47,546 bases of DNA from GCA-2401735 sp051252095 (GTDB lineage: Bacteria > Pseudomonadota > Gammaproteobacteria > Burkholderiales > Methylophilaceae): positions 1 through 47,546 of the forward strand of contig JBPOFK010000019.1 in NCBI GenBank assembly GCA_051252095.1. The letters run 5' to 3'. Position 1 is the first letter of the stretch; each line of letters begins with the position of its first letter. The notes beneath the pieces are model-generated. The model was not told the origin of the DNA and did not search any database. It worked only from the letters and a program-made list of their open reading frames with translations. Positions 8,009 through 16,208 of this stretch are shown in pieces. The position numbers were made by a program, and so were the translations under genes.

Positions 8009-9414
8009 TGTTTTTTTAACTTTTTCTCTGCTAAAGATGCCTGTCGGTGCGCTATTTTGCTCGGCCTTTCTAGGTCAACGTCAATTCCCCAACTCAACTC
8101 CTCATCTTGCACATAGCGTTTTCCAAGTTGCCAAGCAATTTGAGCTCGCCCTAGCTCTACACCAAGATAAAATGCATGCGAAGCATCTTTATCCACACCT
8201 AGCTTTGGATAAAAAGAGAAAGGGTCAACAGATAATTGATGACCATCCCGATTAAACACATGCACACCTGCTTCGCTGACCATGATGCGAAAACTTGGGT
8301 CTTTAATTTGTGTAGCCAACTCCTGCACTTCATTAGCATCATATGGAAAAGGTTTTCGATCATGAAGGCCAAGCAGACGATTTCCATAACCGCGAGGCAA
8401 ACGGTTATCTTGTTTTGCACGATACATCACCCTACGCGCGCTATCGGCTTCCGCGATTGCATTAACCGCGTGCGGACTAACAGAGGTTGCTAGCACAGCA
8501 TTAATATTCATCTCGCTAATCAGGCCGAACAGCATGGCATTAATGCCAGTTGTGTCAGCATCAGTCAGTTCAGTTAAATTACCAACACCCATCATGATTT
8601 GTATATCTGGATATTTTTTGCGTAATTTGTGATAACGCACGATTGAATCTGTTAATCCAAAATGAATAGGGTCTAAAATAGCATCTGCTAAAAATGGCTT
8701 ACCCTGTTTTAAACAATGCTCTATGCTTCTATATAAAGACGCCATATTGCCAGGCTTGGCGGGTATTAACACGGGCGTTGCGGGGACTTCATCAGCTATC
8801 CATAAATTCTTTTCTGTCAAACTGAGCAAATAGTCAGCACCAGAATGCCCTGCAATTAACAGCTCTTCAGATTGAATAGAATCCACGCTAACTTCAAATC
8901 CACTTGCTTTTAGCATCTTAATCGCTTCAGGCAAGTGTAAAAATGTCTTACCTGGCAAACAACCCAAATCGATGACATTTGCGCCTTGCGTTTGAAACAG
9001 CTTAGCCTTTGCCAGAATGGCATCTAAGCTTAAATCAGGTGCATCAACAATTTCTGCAAATATCTTTACACTATGCTGACTCAAATCTGGCTCAATACCT
9101 TGCTGTCCAAAATACTGTGGTAAGTCTTTTAAATCCTCTGGACCACGTTCCACAGGAATTCCATATTGTCTGTGTAGCATACTTAAATCGCCCTGGCATA
9201 AACCTGGCAATATCATTTTTTTTGCCTCGCCAACATTTTTTAACCGCTTAGCGATTAAGTTTGGCGTCATTAAAGCAGCCACTGAAACACCTATTTGCTC
9301 TACACGGTATTTAAATAGTGGCGCTTTCGCATTCGACTGCATCGTTTGTAATACTTTATGTAAACTTTTTTCCGCTAGCTTACCTGTTACAAAAAGTATG
9401 TTATCTGAATTCAT
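8005..9414 (-). CDS. Dihydropteroate synthase-related protein (DUF6513/DHPS-like), H4MPT biosynthesis
   Basis: This 469-aa protein matches the dihydropteroate-synthase-related family of methanogens and H4MPT methylotrophs. An N-terminal region (about 1-140) begins ILFVTGKLAEKSLHKVLQ. The central TIM-barrel-like part resembles pterin-binding domains, with GANVIDLGCLPG (about 160-171), EVSVDSIQSEELLIA, and DPIHFGLTDSIVRYH plus IMMGVGNLTELTDAD. A C-terminal region follows with a GYGNRLLGLHDRKPFP stretch. The family is thought to act in joining the pterin and the ribofuranosyl-aniline parts of methanopterin, replacing folate DHPS; this is family-level inference. It starts 11 bp after the flavoprotein gene and overlaps DUF447 by 4 bp. 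It is not folP: the organisation and length differ. Confidence 0.85.
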   Translation of the reverse strand: MNSDNILFVTGKLAEKSLHKVLQTMQSNAKAPLFKYRVEQIGVSVAALMTPNLIAKRLKNVGEAKKMILPGLCQGDLSMLHRQYGIPVERGPEDLKDLPQYFGQQGIEPDLSQHSVKIFAEIVDAPDLSLDAILAKAKLFQTQGANVIDLGCLPGKTFLHLPEAIKMLKASGFEVSVDSIQSEELLIAGHSGADYLLSLTEKNLWIADEVPATPVLIPAKPGNMASLYRSIEHCLKQGKPFLADAILDPIHFGLTDSIVRYHKLRKKYPDIQIMMGVGNLTELTDADTTGINAMLFGLISEMNINAVLATSVSPHAVNAIAEADSARRVMYRAKQDNRLPRGYGNRLLGLHDRKPFPYDANEVQELATQIKDPSFRIMVSEAGVHVFNRDGHQLSVDPFSFYPKLGVDKDASHAFYLGVELGRAQIAWQLGKRYVQDEELSWGIDVDLERPSKIAHRQASLAEKKLKKQ

Positions 9415-9425
9415 ATAAAATCAAA

Positions 9426-9959
9426 CTATCGCTGATTAAGTTTGCTTTGAATCGCCTTTTCCAGGGCAGCTATACTAGCTACAACTTCGGTTGCTTCAAA
9501 TCGTGTCAGTTTTTGTACATTATCTAAATCAACTTTGCGCGGATACACTTTTACCATATTATCTTTTGGCGCCTCAGATTCTAATTCGGGTGCAGTGTCA
9601 CAAGCAAAAACGATGCTAGCCACCCGAGTTTTCCCCGCTTGTGCATATAAATTGGTCACCAAGCTATCCGAGAAACCATAAGCCATTTTTGCTATCGTAT
9701 TTGATGTGGCTGGAGCAATGACTAGCGTGTGATACTTTCCTTCATAGAAAAATTCTACTGGCACACTACTCGCTGTTTTATCTTGAAAAATACGATGACC
9801 CATTGCATCAAGTTGTGGCTGAAATCCATATTGCTTGATAATCTCTGCAGCAGCCCTGCTTAAAAAAATGTCGGCATCTTTTATTGTACTTAATATTTGT
9901 AAGGACTCACGTAGGTAGTGTCCGGAGCCTGTAATTGCCCATGCCAATCGCTTTTGCAT
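9426..9959 (-). CDS. Archaeal-type flavoprotein (AfpA/DmrB-like), putative dihydromethanopterin reductase
   Basis: This 177-aa flavoprotein of the HFCD (flavin-containing Cys decarboxylase-like) fold begins AWAITGSGHYLRESLQIL, with a Rossmann-like FMN site, then LSRAAAEIIKQYG, a core VIAPATSNTIAKMAYGFSDSLVTNL, and a PRKVDLDNVQ segment late in the sequence. AfpA-type proteins are encoded in H4MPT gene clusters of methylotrophs; the archaeal relative DmrB reduces dihydromethanopterin to H4MPT, so a reductase role in the last step of cofactor synthesis is plausible. It is the first gene of the minus-strand operon that continues to mfnB. The 181-bp gap upstream (9960-10140) is shared with the divergent SAF gene and must carry this operon's promoter, which I could not place confidently. 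Confidence 0.83.
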   Translation of the reverse strand: MQKRLAWAITGSGHYLRESLQILSTIKDADIFLSRAAAEIIKQYGFQPQLDAMGHRIFQDKTASSVPVEFFYEGKYHTLVIAPATSNTIAKMAYGFSDSLVTNLYAQAGKTRVASIVFACDTAPELESEAPKDNMVKVYPRKVDLDNVQKLTRFEATEVVASIAALEKAIQSKLNQR

Positions 9960-10082
9960 TTCTAATTTCGTAACTTTCTATTAACAACCATTCTGCTAGT
10001 ATTGCATAAGTTTAGCGCATCTACCTAAGCAACAGAAATTAATTCTCGCTTACACGAGACCAATAATGACCCAAAGGTGTAA

Positions 10083-10110
10083 TTGACATATGCACCTGTT
10101 AATATATGAT
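10083..10110 (+). promoter_or_regulatory. Sigma70-type promoter for the SAF-domain gene
   Basis: A perfect -35 TTGACA (10083-10088) is followed after 16 bp by -10 TATGAT (10105-10110, 5 of 6 consensus). Transcription would begin near 10117, about 24 nt before the TTG start at 10141. An imperfect inverted repeat (AGGTGT ... GCACCT) brackets the -35 box and could be an operator. Among the promoters I found in the window this is the closest to consensus. Confidence 0.7.
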
Positions 10111-10140
10111 TAGAAGATTGAGGAACTCTAGAGAAAAGCA

Positions 10141-11289
10141 TTGAAAAGTCATCACAAAATTGGGCTAGTAGGTACTGGCTTTATTGCAACAGGATTTGCC
10201 CATTTAGTCTCAAATTGTAACGATATCTCTATTTCAAAGATATTAACTCGTAGACCTATTGATTCAATTTCCGATTTACCACAAGAAAAGTTAACAAACT
10301 CAGTTAATGAACTAATTGATAATTGTGACATTGTTTTTGAGTGCTCAGGTGATGCCACTTATGCAACAGAAGTCATTTTAGAAGCGTCGAACGCAAAGAA
10401 AAAGGTTGTTACCGTTAACTCGGAATTTCACGTCACAACAGGCTCATACTTCGCTCAGCGTGGCGACTATGTCACAGAGGCTGATGGTGACCAGCCAGGT
10501 TGTTTGGCAAGGCTTAAACTTGAAATGGAAGGAATGGGGTTTGAACCACAAGCCTACATCAACTTAAAAGGCTTTTTGAACCCCAATCCTACTGAAGACG
10601 AGATGGAATACTGGTCAAAAAAACAGCAGCTTGCACTTGATCAGGTTGTTTCATTTACAGATGGTACAAAACTGCAAATAGAACAAGCGTTTGTTGCTAA
10701 CGGCTTGGGTGCAGGTATTGCACAAGATGGCATGCTTGGCGCAACCATTGAACATTTACATGACCTCGATTATCTTGTAGATGCCGCTGAGAAAATAGGT
10801 ATGCCTGTCAGTGAATATGTATTATGTAAAGGTTCTCCGCCGGGTGTGATTATTGTAGCGAAAAATAAAGAAGCAGATTGGAGACCAGGTTACCTACCGT
10901 TTTCTAGAATGTTGACAACAAAAGGTAAAGGTTATGTGATCTTACGGCCTTTTCATTTATGCCATTTAGAACCTATTAATACTATTAGAAAAGTTATCCA
11001 AGGTGACCCAATCTTACTGAATAACTCAACAAAACCAAGAATTACAGTTGGCGCAGTTGCCAAAAAGCCACTTAAAGCTGGTGATTCAATCAAGAAAGGT
11101 GCTGGTGGTTTTGACGTCAGAGGTTATGCCGTTCAGCTTGCTGAACATCGAGATGCAGTGCCAATTTGTTTACTAAAATCAACTAGGATTATTAAAGACA
11201 TTGAGCCAGACGAAATTGTCCGCTTTGAGCATGTTGAGCTTGCTGATACAAAAGCGCTAGAAATTTACCAACAAATTGCTGCAAGTTAA
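10141..11289 (+). CDS. NAD(P)-binding protein with C-terminal SAF domain (COG4091-like)
   Basis: The 382-aa product starts with a Rossmann motif GLVGTGFIATGFAHL (about residues 8-22), continues with VFECSGDATYATEV, a conserved TEADGDQPGCLARL, SFTDGTKLQIEQAFVANGLGAG (about 178-199), and ends with a SAF-type beta-clip (KPLKAGDSIKKGAGGFDVRG, IKDIEPDEIVRFEHVEL). This resembles the 'predicted homoserine dehydrogenase with C-terminal SAF domain' family, although such proteins are not shown to be homoserine dehydrogenases; this one is also somewhat shorter than usual. A stop at 10129 forces the start to be TTG 10141. The gene has its own near-consensus promoter and a strong terminator, so it is monocistronic and probably well expressed. 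It lies divergently beside the H4MPT cofactor operon; whether it has a role there is unknown. Confidence 0.8.
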   Translation: MKSHHKIGLVGTGFIATGFAHLVSNCNDISISKILTRRPIDSISDLPQEKLTNSVNELIDNCDIVFECSGDATYATEVILEASNAKKKVVTVNSEFHVTTGSYFAQRGDYVTEADGDQPGCLARLKLEMEGMGFEPQAYINLKGFLNPNPTEDEMEYWSKKQQLALDQVVSFTDGTKLQIEQAFVANGLGAGIAQDGMLGATIEHLHDLDYLVDAAEKIGMPVSEYVLCKGSPPGVIIVAKNKEADWRPGYLPFSRMLTTKGKGYVILRPFHLCHLEPINTIRKVIQGDPILLNNSTKPRITVGAVAKKPLKAGDSIKKGAGGFDVRGYAVQLAEHRDAVPICLLKSTRIIKDIEPDEIVRFEHVELADTKALEIYQQIAAS

Positions 11290-11309
11290 TCTAAGCTGAT
11301 TGAAATAAT

Positions 11310-11338
11310 AAAGCCGCGAATCGCGGCTTTTTTATTTT
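11310..11338 (+). terminator. Intrinsic terminator after the SAF gene
   Basis: AAAGCCGCGA (11310-11319) pairs with TCGCGGCTTT (11321-11330) around a single A, followed on the plus strand by a T-rich tract (TTTATTTT). It ends the SAF gene. It may also stop purA transcription from the other side, where the following tract is less T-rich. Confidence 0.9.
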
Positions 11339-11353
11339 CCGAAAAATTCAAGG

Positions 11354-12685
11354 TTAAGCGAATGGGTGCTCGATGACGATCGTCTCATCACGCTCTGGCC
11401 CTGTTGATACAATTGCGATTGGCACACCGCAAACGGCTTCCAAACGCTTTAAGTAGCTTTGGGCATTCTTGGGTAACGCATCCCAGGTTTTCACACCAAA
11501 CGTGCTTTCCGTCCAACCAGGTACTGTTTCATAAATAGGCTTACACCCAGCGACATCATCCGCACCGACAGGGAGTAGGTCAATTTTTTTACCATCAAGC
11601 TCATAACCTACGCAGATGTTGATGCTTTCTATACCATCCATGACATCCAGCTTAGTTATGCACAAGCCTGTTAAGCCATTAATCATTGCAGAGCGACGTA
11701 AAGCAGCGGCATCAAACCAACCACAACGACGCTTACGCTTAGTCACCGTACCAAACTCTTGCCCTTTCACTGACATCTGAGTGCCTGGTGCACCCTCCGT
11801 ATCAATATCTAGCTCACTTGGAAATGGTCCCCCACCAACACGAGTCGTGTAAGCCTTCGTAATGCCCAATACATAATGCAGCATATTAGCGCCAACCCCA
11901 GTGCCGGCAGATGCTTGGCCTGCAATACAGTTACTCGAGGTTACATAAGGATATGTGCCATGATCAATATCCAACAAAGTGCCTTGCGCGCCTTCAAAGA
12001 GCAATCGCTCTCCTCTGTCGTAAGCACTGTATAGCTCAGCGGAAATATCCGAGACCATCGGTTTTAAAGCTTGCGCATGCTGCATACTGAGGTCAAGCTG
12101 CTGTTTAAAATCAACAGGCTTTGCACCAAGATAATGCGTTAACACAAAGTTATGATAATCCATTACTTCAGCTAACTTTTCCGCAAATCTCTCTGGATAG
12201 AAAAGATCGTATACGCGCAATGCTCGACGCGCCACTTTATCTTCATAAGTTGGCCCAATCCCTTTTCCAGTTGTCCCAATTTTCTTTTCTTCACTACGCT
12301 TTGCTTCACGCGCAATATCAACTGCCACATGGCAGTTAAGAATAAGTGGGCAGCCAGGACTCACTTTTAAACGATTTTTAACTTCAAGGCCATCACGCTC
12401 TAATGTTTCAATTTCTTGTAATAAATGGCCTGCGTCTAGTACAACACCGTTACCGATATAACAATTAACACCCGCCCTTACAATCCCTGATGGGACTAAA
12501 TTCAGTTTATAAACACGCTGTTGATCTCCTTGCCCTACCACTAGTGTATGCCCGGCATTGTGCCCGCCCTGAAAGCGAACTACCCCTTGCGCTTGATCAG
12601 TTAACCAATCAACAATTTTACCTTTACCTTCATCGCCCCACTGCGTGCCAACGACAACAACATTCTTTCCTGAATTTTTTACCAT
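11354..12685 (-). CDS. purA: Adenylosuccinate synthetase
   Basis: PurA makes adenylosuccinate from IMP, GTP and aspartate, the committed step to AMP. The 443-aa sequence shows the N-terminal P-loop GTQWGDEGKGK with the catalytic Asp, GGHNAGHTLV with the catalytic His, the IMP-binding GTTGKGIGPTYEDK, the GAQGTLLDIDHGTYPYVTSS segment, and TRVGGGPFPSEL. Length is standard (about 430). It is the last gene of the hfq-hflX-hflK-hflC-DUF2065-hisZ-purA set on the minus strand, 21 bp after hisZ, an arrangement common in betaproteobacteria. The stop lies close to the bidirectional hairpin at 11310-11338. Confidence 0.97.
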   Translation of the reverse strand: MVKNSGKNVVVVGTQWGDEGKGKIVDWLTDQAQGVVRFQGGHNAGHTLVVGQGDQQRVYKLNLVPSGIVRAGVNCYIGNGVVLDAGHLLQEIETLERDGLEVKNRLKVSPGCPLILNCHVAVDIAREAKRSEEKKIGTTGKGIGPTYEDKVARRALRVYDLFYPERFAEKLAEVMDYHNFVLTHYLGAKPVDFKQQLDLSMQHAQALKPMVSDISAELYSAYDRGERLLFEGAQGTLLDIDHGTYPYVTSSNCIAGQASAGTGVGANMLHYVLGITKAYTTRVGGGPFPSELDIDTEGAPGTQMSVKGQEFGTVTKRKRRCGWFDAAALRRSAMINGLTGLCITKLDVMDGIESINICVGYELDGKKIDLLPVGADDVAGCKPIYETVPGWTESTFGVKTWDALPKNAQSYLKRLEAVCGVPIAIVSTGPERDETIVIEHPFA

Positions 12686-12706
12686 AATTTTTATATTACT
12701 TAATAG

Positions 12707-13867
12707 TTAGTTGTTTAGCGGTAAGATTTTCCATTCACCGCCCTGTAGCTTTAATTCTCGATCACAATTCAGCTCAGCCACACTGGTTTGATCATTTGGT
12801 AATGCCTGAACGACAACTTCTCCTTCATTACGTAACATGTCTATTTTCTCTAATAAAGCGTGATCATCACTGATTGGCGCAAGTATGCCTCGAGCGGACT
12901 CAGTATGGCTAAGCGCACTCACAATGCCTCGCAAATCCAGACTAAACCCAGTAGCCGGGCGGGCGCGACCAAAGGCAATGCCGACTTCATCATAACGTCC
13001 ACCCAACGCCAATGGGCCAGAGTAGCTTTGCGCATAGGCTGAGAAAATGAGTCCACTATGGTAGTGATAACCGCGTAATTCGCTAAGATCAAACCCAACA
13101 TGTAAATTTAAATCTCGGAGTCTTTCAGCAACAACGGCAAGATCTTGTAATGCTTTTGAGATTTTAGGTAATGCAGGTAGCACTGCTTTTGCGCGCGCTA
13201 AGATTTGACTATCGCCATTCAAGTCAACCAATTGAATGAGCGCTTGCTTTATCTTTTGATCAACATTTTTGGTCAAATCTTCTACCAATGACTTGTCTTT
13301 ACTGAGCAAGGCACCATGTAGCTCATCTTCTAAATTTCGGTCTATATTAGCGGCTTCAATAAGACTCTCAAAAATACCGACATGACTAAAATCAACATGT
13401 AAATGATCTAGCCCTATAAGCTTGAGCGACTTAATCATCAAGCGTTGAATTTCAATATCACTTTCAACGCCCGCGTGCCCAAACAACTCTGCGCCGACCT
13501 GTAACGGCTCTCGTGTACGAGCCAGTCCACTGGGTTGTGTACGCAACACTGTACCTGCATAACATAGTCTTGAGATGCCTGCATGATTAAGCATATGCGC
13601 ATCTATACGTGCAGCTTGTGGTGTTGTATCCGCTCTGATACCCATCATCCGACCAGTTAATTGGTCTACCACTTTAAAAGTCGCCGTATCCAACTTGCTG
13701 CCTGTACCTGTAATAAGTGACTCGACATATTCAAGTGTAGGCGGAATCACGTACTGATAGCCATGCACTTTAAATAAATCCAACAACTGACGGCGTAAAG
13801 TCTCAATGCGCTCTGCCTCATTAGGCATCACGTCTTCAATAAACTCTGGGAGTAACCAATTTCGCAT
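12707..13867 (-). CDS. hisZ: ATP phosphoribosyltransferase regulatory subunit
   Basis: HisZ is a catalytically inactive histidyl-tRNA-synthetase paralogue that forms a complex with the short form of HisG in the first step of histidine synthesis. The 386-aa protein begins WLLPEFIEDVMPNEAERIETLRR, has class II synthetase-like motifs (DTTPQAARIDAHML, YAGTVLRTQPSGLARTREPLQVGAELFGH), and the late ALGGRYDEVGIAFGRARPATGFSLDL. It lacks the C-terminal anticodon-binding domain seen in the true HisS at 32980-34254. Its place between the DUF2065 gene and purA is the normal betaproteobacterial location. The start ATG 13867 gives the expected MRNWLLPEFIEDV. Confidence 0.95.
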   Translation of the reverse strand: MRNWLLPEFIEDVMPNEAERIETLRRQLLDLFKVHGYQYVIPPTLEYVESLITGTGSKLDTATFKVVDQLTGRMMGIRADTTPQAARIDAHMLNHAGISRLCYAGTVLRTQPSGLARTREPLQVGAELFGHAGVESDIEIQRLMIKSLKLIGLDHLHVDFSHVGIFESLIEAANIDRNLEDELHGALLSKDKSLVEDLTKNVDQKIKQALIQLVDLNGDSQILARAKAVLPALPKISKALQDLAVVAERLRDLNLHVGFDLSELRGYHYHSGLIFSAYAQSYSGPLALGGRYDEVGIAFGRARPATGFSLDLRGIVSALSHTESARGILAPISDDHALLEKIDMLRNEGEVVVQALPNDQTSVAELNCDRELKLQGGEWKILPLNN

Positions 13868-13919
13868 GCGGGTATTATACTTGCAAACAGCTTAAACTGT
13901 TCATAACAAAGACTTTGTA

Positions 13920-14105
13920 TTAGTGATTGATGGATAGTAGTAACAATCCACCAGCAATTGAAACTAATCCAATGAAACGCAACTGACCATCCTTTAAGGT
14001 AATCATCCTTTTAAAAGTTTCACGCCAAGCCTGAGGGGCAATTAAAGGTAACAGCCCCTCGAACACAAGCATCAAACCTAATGCAGCAAGCAAAGTAGAA
14101 TTCAT
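13920..14105 (-). CDS. DUF2065 (YjeT-like) small membrane protein
   Basis: This 61-aa protein has two predicted transmembrane helices (about residues 4-23 and 43-58) separated by a short basic loop with WRETFKRMITL and the family's conserved LRFIGLVS. It is the DUF2065/YjeT family usually found immediately after hflC in beta- and gammaproteobacteria. It starts 2 bp from the hflC stop, so it is co-transcribed with hflKC. Function is unknown; membrane location and genetic linkage to HflKC are all that can be said. Confidence 0.88.
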   Translation of the reverse strand: MNSTLLAALGLMLVFEGLLPLIAPQAWRETFKRMITLKDGQLRFIGLVSIAGGLLLLSINH

Positions 14106-14107
14106 TA

Positions 14108-14989
14108 TTATTTTTTGTTGCCGTCTGAAGAACGTAAATACCTAAAGAAATCTGAACTTGGATCTAATACCATCACGTCAGATTTACTTTTCAAGCTATT
14201 TTTATAAGCTTCTGTACTTCTGTAAAAAGCATAAAATTCTGGGCTTTTGCCATACGCTTTTGCATAAATTTCAGTGGCTACGGCATCGCCATCACCTTTA
14301 GTTTTTTGTGCCTCACTAAAAGCTTCCGCTATGATGACTTCTTTTTGCTTATCTGCATCTGCACGTATTTTCTCTGAGGCTGCGGCACCTTCTGAACGCA
14401 ATTGGTTCGCAATCCTTTTGCGCTCTGAAATCATACGGTCAAAAACAGATTTACTAATCTCTTCTGAATAATCAACACGCTTGAGTCGCACATCGACAAT
14501 TCTTACTCCAATCTGACTGGCTTCTTTATCTGCCTTTTCACGAAGGTTATCCATAATTGCAGTTCTTTCACCCGCAATCACATCACGAACAGTGCGTACA
14601 CCGAATTCAGTACGTAAACCAGCATTAATGACTTTAGCTAAACGGTCTTCAGCAGCAGCTTCTCCACCTTCTTTGATAGAAACATAGTATTTGGCAGGAT
14701 CGATAATGCGCCATTTCACAAACGAATCAACCAGCATATATTTATTTTCACTTGTGATGAATTTTGCTGGCGCTTCACCATCAAGTGTTACGATTCTTTT
14801 ATCAAAATATTTAACATTTTCAATAAATGGGAATTTAAAATATAAGCCTGGTTCTTTTTTAGTATCAACAATTTGACCTAAGCGAAATACCAAACCAAAT
14901 TCACGCTGGTCCACAATAAATGCAGACATGCTCACCAGTACCAATAAAATCAAACCACTAACAATGATTAATCCAATATTCTTTTTCAT
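14108..14989 (-). CDS. hflC: HflC, modulator of FtsH protease
   Basis: HflC forms with HflK a large membrane-anchored SPFH-domain cage that surrounds and restrains the FtsH protease. The product has one N-terminal transmembrane helix (about residues 5-22), then QREFGLVFRLGQIVDTKKEPGLYFKFPFIENV, the SPFH domain, and a long charged coiled-coil (ISERKRIANQLRSEG ... QKEVIIAEAFSEAQKTKGDGDA) ending in YAKAYGKSPEFYAFYRSTEAYK, the HflC hallmark. A longer open frame begins at 15010 inside hflK, but ATG 14989 has GAAGG upstream and yields the usual MKKN start (293 aa). It is 1 bp beyond the hflK stop, indicating coupling. Confidence 0.95.
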   Translation of the reverse strand: MKKNIGLIIVSGLILLVLVSMSAFIVDQREFGLVFRLGQIVDTKKEPGLYFKFPFIENVKYFDKRIVTLDGEAPAKFITSENKYMLVDSFVKWRIIDPAKYYVSIKEGGEAAAEDRLAKVINAGLRTEFGVRTVRDVIAGERTAIMDNLREKADKEASQIGVRIVDVRLKRVDYSEEISKSVFDRMISERKRIANQLRSEGAAASEKIRADADKQKEVIIAEAFSEAQKTKGDGDAVATEIYAKAYGKSPEFYAFYRSTEAYKNSLKSKSDVMVLDPSSDFFRYLRSSDGNKK

Positions 14990-14990
14990 C

Positions 14991-16166
14991 TTAGTTACCT
15001 TCTCTTTCACGGCTTCTTTGCAATGAGCGGCCGTCTGGCGTTGATTCTACGACACTATCACTAGCTTCGCTTACGGATGATTGTGATGTATTCCTATTAA
15101 GTGATTGCGTGTTACTTAACTGCATCAGTTTATCTAAAGGTAAATACAACAAGCTATTACTACCCTCTTTTTGATCCACAACCACTTTACTTACATCCGA
15201 TAGAATTTGTTCTTGTGCTTCAATAAACAAACGTTGACGCGTCACTTCTGGTGCTTTTGCATACTCAGCGTAAATCTTCTCAAAACGGTCAGCATTACCA
15301 CTCGCTTCATTTTGCACTTTAAGCTTATAGCCCTCAGCTTCAGCTAACAGTCGTGACGCATTACCGCGAGCTTTTGGTATAACGGCATTCGCATACGCCT
15401 GTCCTTCATTGATTTGGCGCTGGTAATCTTGATTAGCTCTATTCACATCCTCGAATGCTTCTTGTACAGGCTCCGGAGGCAAAGCTGACTGCAATGAAAC
15501 ACTGGTGATATTAACCCCAGTTTTATATGAATCTAATAAAGCCTGCATTTGTTCTGAAGTATCCTGCAAGCCTTTTTGTAGCAGATCATCCAGCTTATTT
15601 TTACCCACGACTTCGCGAATAGCTGTTTCGGCGGAAGACATTACTGAATCATCAGTGTTGCGATTATTAAACAAATAGTCTTTTGCATTTTTAAGGTTGT
15701 ATTGCACAGCAAACTGCAAATCAATAATATTTTCATCTTCAGTCAGCATTAAGGCTTCTTCTGGCACTTTTTGTTTGGTTCCGTTCAATCCAGTTCTATA
15801 ACCCACTTCTAGTTTTCGTACTTGTTCCATATTAACAACGGTTACTGACTCTATGGGATAAGGCCAATGCCATCTAGGGCCTGGTTCAACTGCTGGTTCA
15901 ATATAAGCACCAAAACGCTGCTTCACACCTAGCGAACCTTGATCAACGATATAAAAACCTGTCGCTAGCCATATCACAAGTATCAACAGCAATATTGGTA
16001 TGATAGGTAAATCTATTGGGGTATTATTGCTTGTTGGCGGTTCCGCACCATTACCATTACCTTTTTTACCAAAGAGGTTATTAATCTTTTTGTTCAAATC
16101 ACGGAAAACCTCATCTAAATCTGGTGGCCCTTCATTATTGCGTTGTGCCCATGCGGGTAATTTCAT
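14991..16166 (-). CDS. hflK: HflK, modulator of FtsH protease
   Basis: HflK is the partner of HflC in the SPFH cage around FtsH. The 391-aa protein has a Gly/Asn/Pro-rich cytoplasmic start (PAWAQRNNEGPPDLDEVFRDLNKKI), one transmembrane helix (about residues 53-73), then VDQGSLGVKQRFGAYIEPAVEPGPRWHWPYPIE, the SPFH domain (MLTEDENIIDLQFAVQY) and a coiled-coil tail. The C-terminal 40 residues are a Ser/Asn-rich low-complexity extension, as in many HflKs. It follows hflX by 42 bp and precedes hflC by 1 bp. Confidence 0.96.
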   Translation of the reverse strand: MKLPAWAQRNNEGPPDLDEVFRDLNKKINNLFGKKGNGNGAEPPTSNNTPIDLPIIPILLLILVIWLATGFYIVDQGSLGVKQRFGAYIEPAVEPGPRWHWPYPIESVTVVNMEQVRKLEVGYRTGLNGTKQKVPEEALMLTEDENIIDLQFAVQYNLKNAKDYLFNNRNTDDSVMSSAETAIREVVGKNKLDDLLQKGLQDTSEQMQALLDSYKTGVNITSVSLQSALPPEPVQEAFEDVNRANQDYQRQINEGQAYANAVIPKARGNASRLLAEAEGYKLKVQNEASGNADRFEKIYAEYAKAPEVTRQRLFIEAQEQILSDVSKVVVDQKEGSNSLLYLPLDKLMQLSNTQSLNRNTSQSSVSEASDSVVESTPDGRSLQRSREREGN

Positions 16167-16208
16167 TTTTTTGCTCCAAAATCTCTATTTTAAATAATGG
16201 CTTTACAG

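Noticed and set aside
10141..11289. Genuine homoserine dehydrogenase
   Set aside because: The C-terminal SAF domain and lack of the usual homoserine dehydrogenase catalytic core make a threonine-pathway role unsupported.
12707..13867. A second histidyl-tRNA synthetase
   Set aside because: It lacks the C-terminal anticodon domain and full motifs 2 and 3, and sits before purA like hisZ; the real hisS is at 32980-34254.
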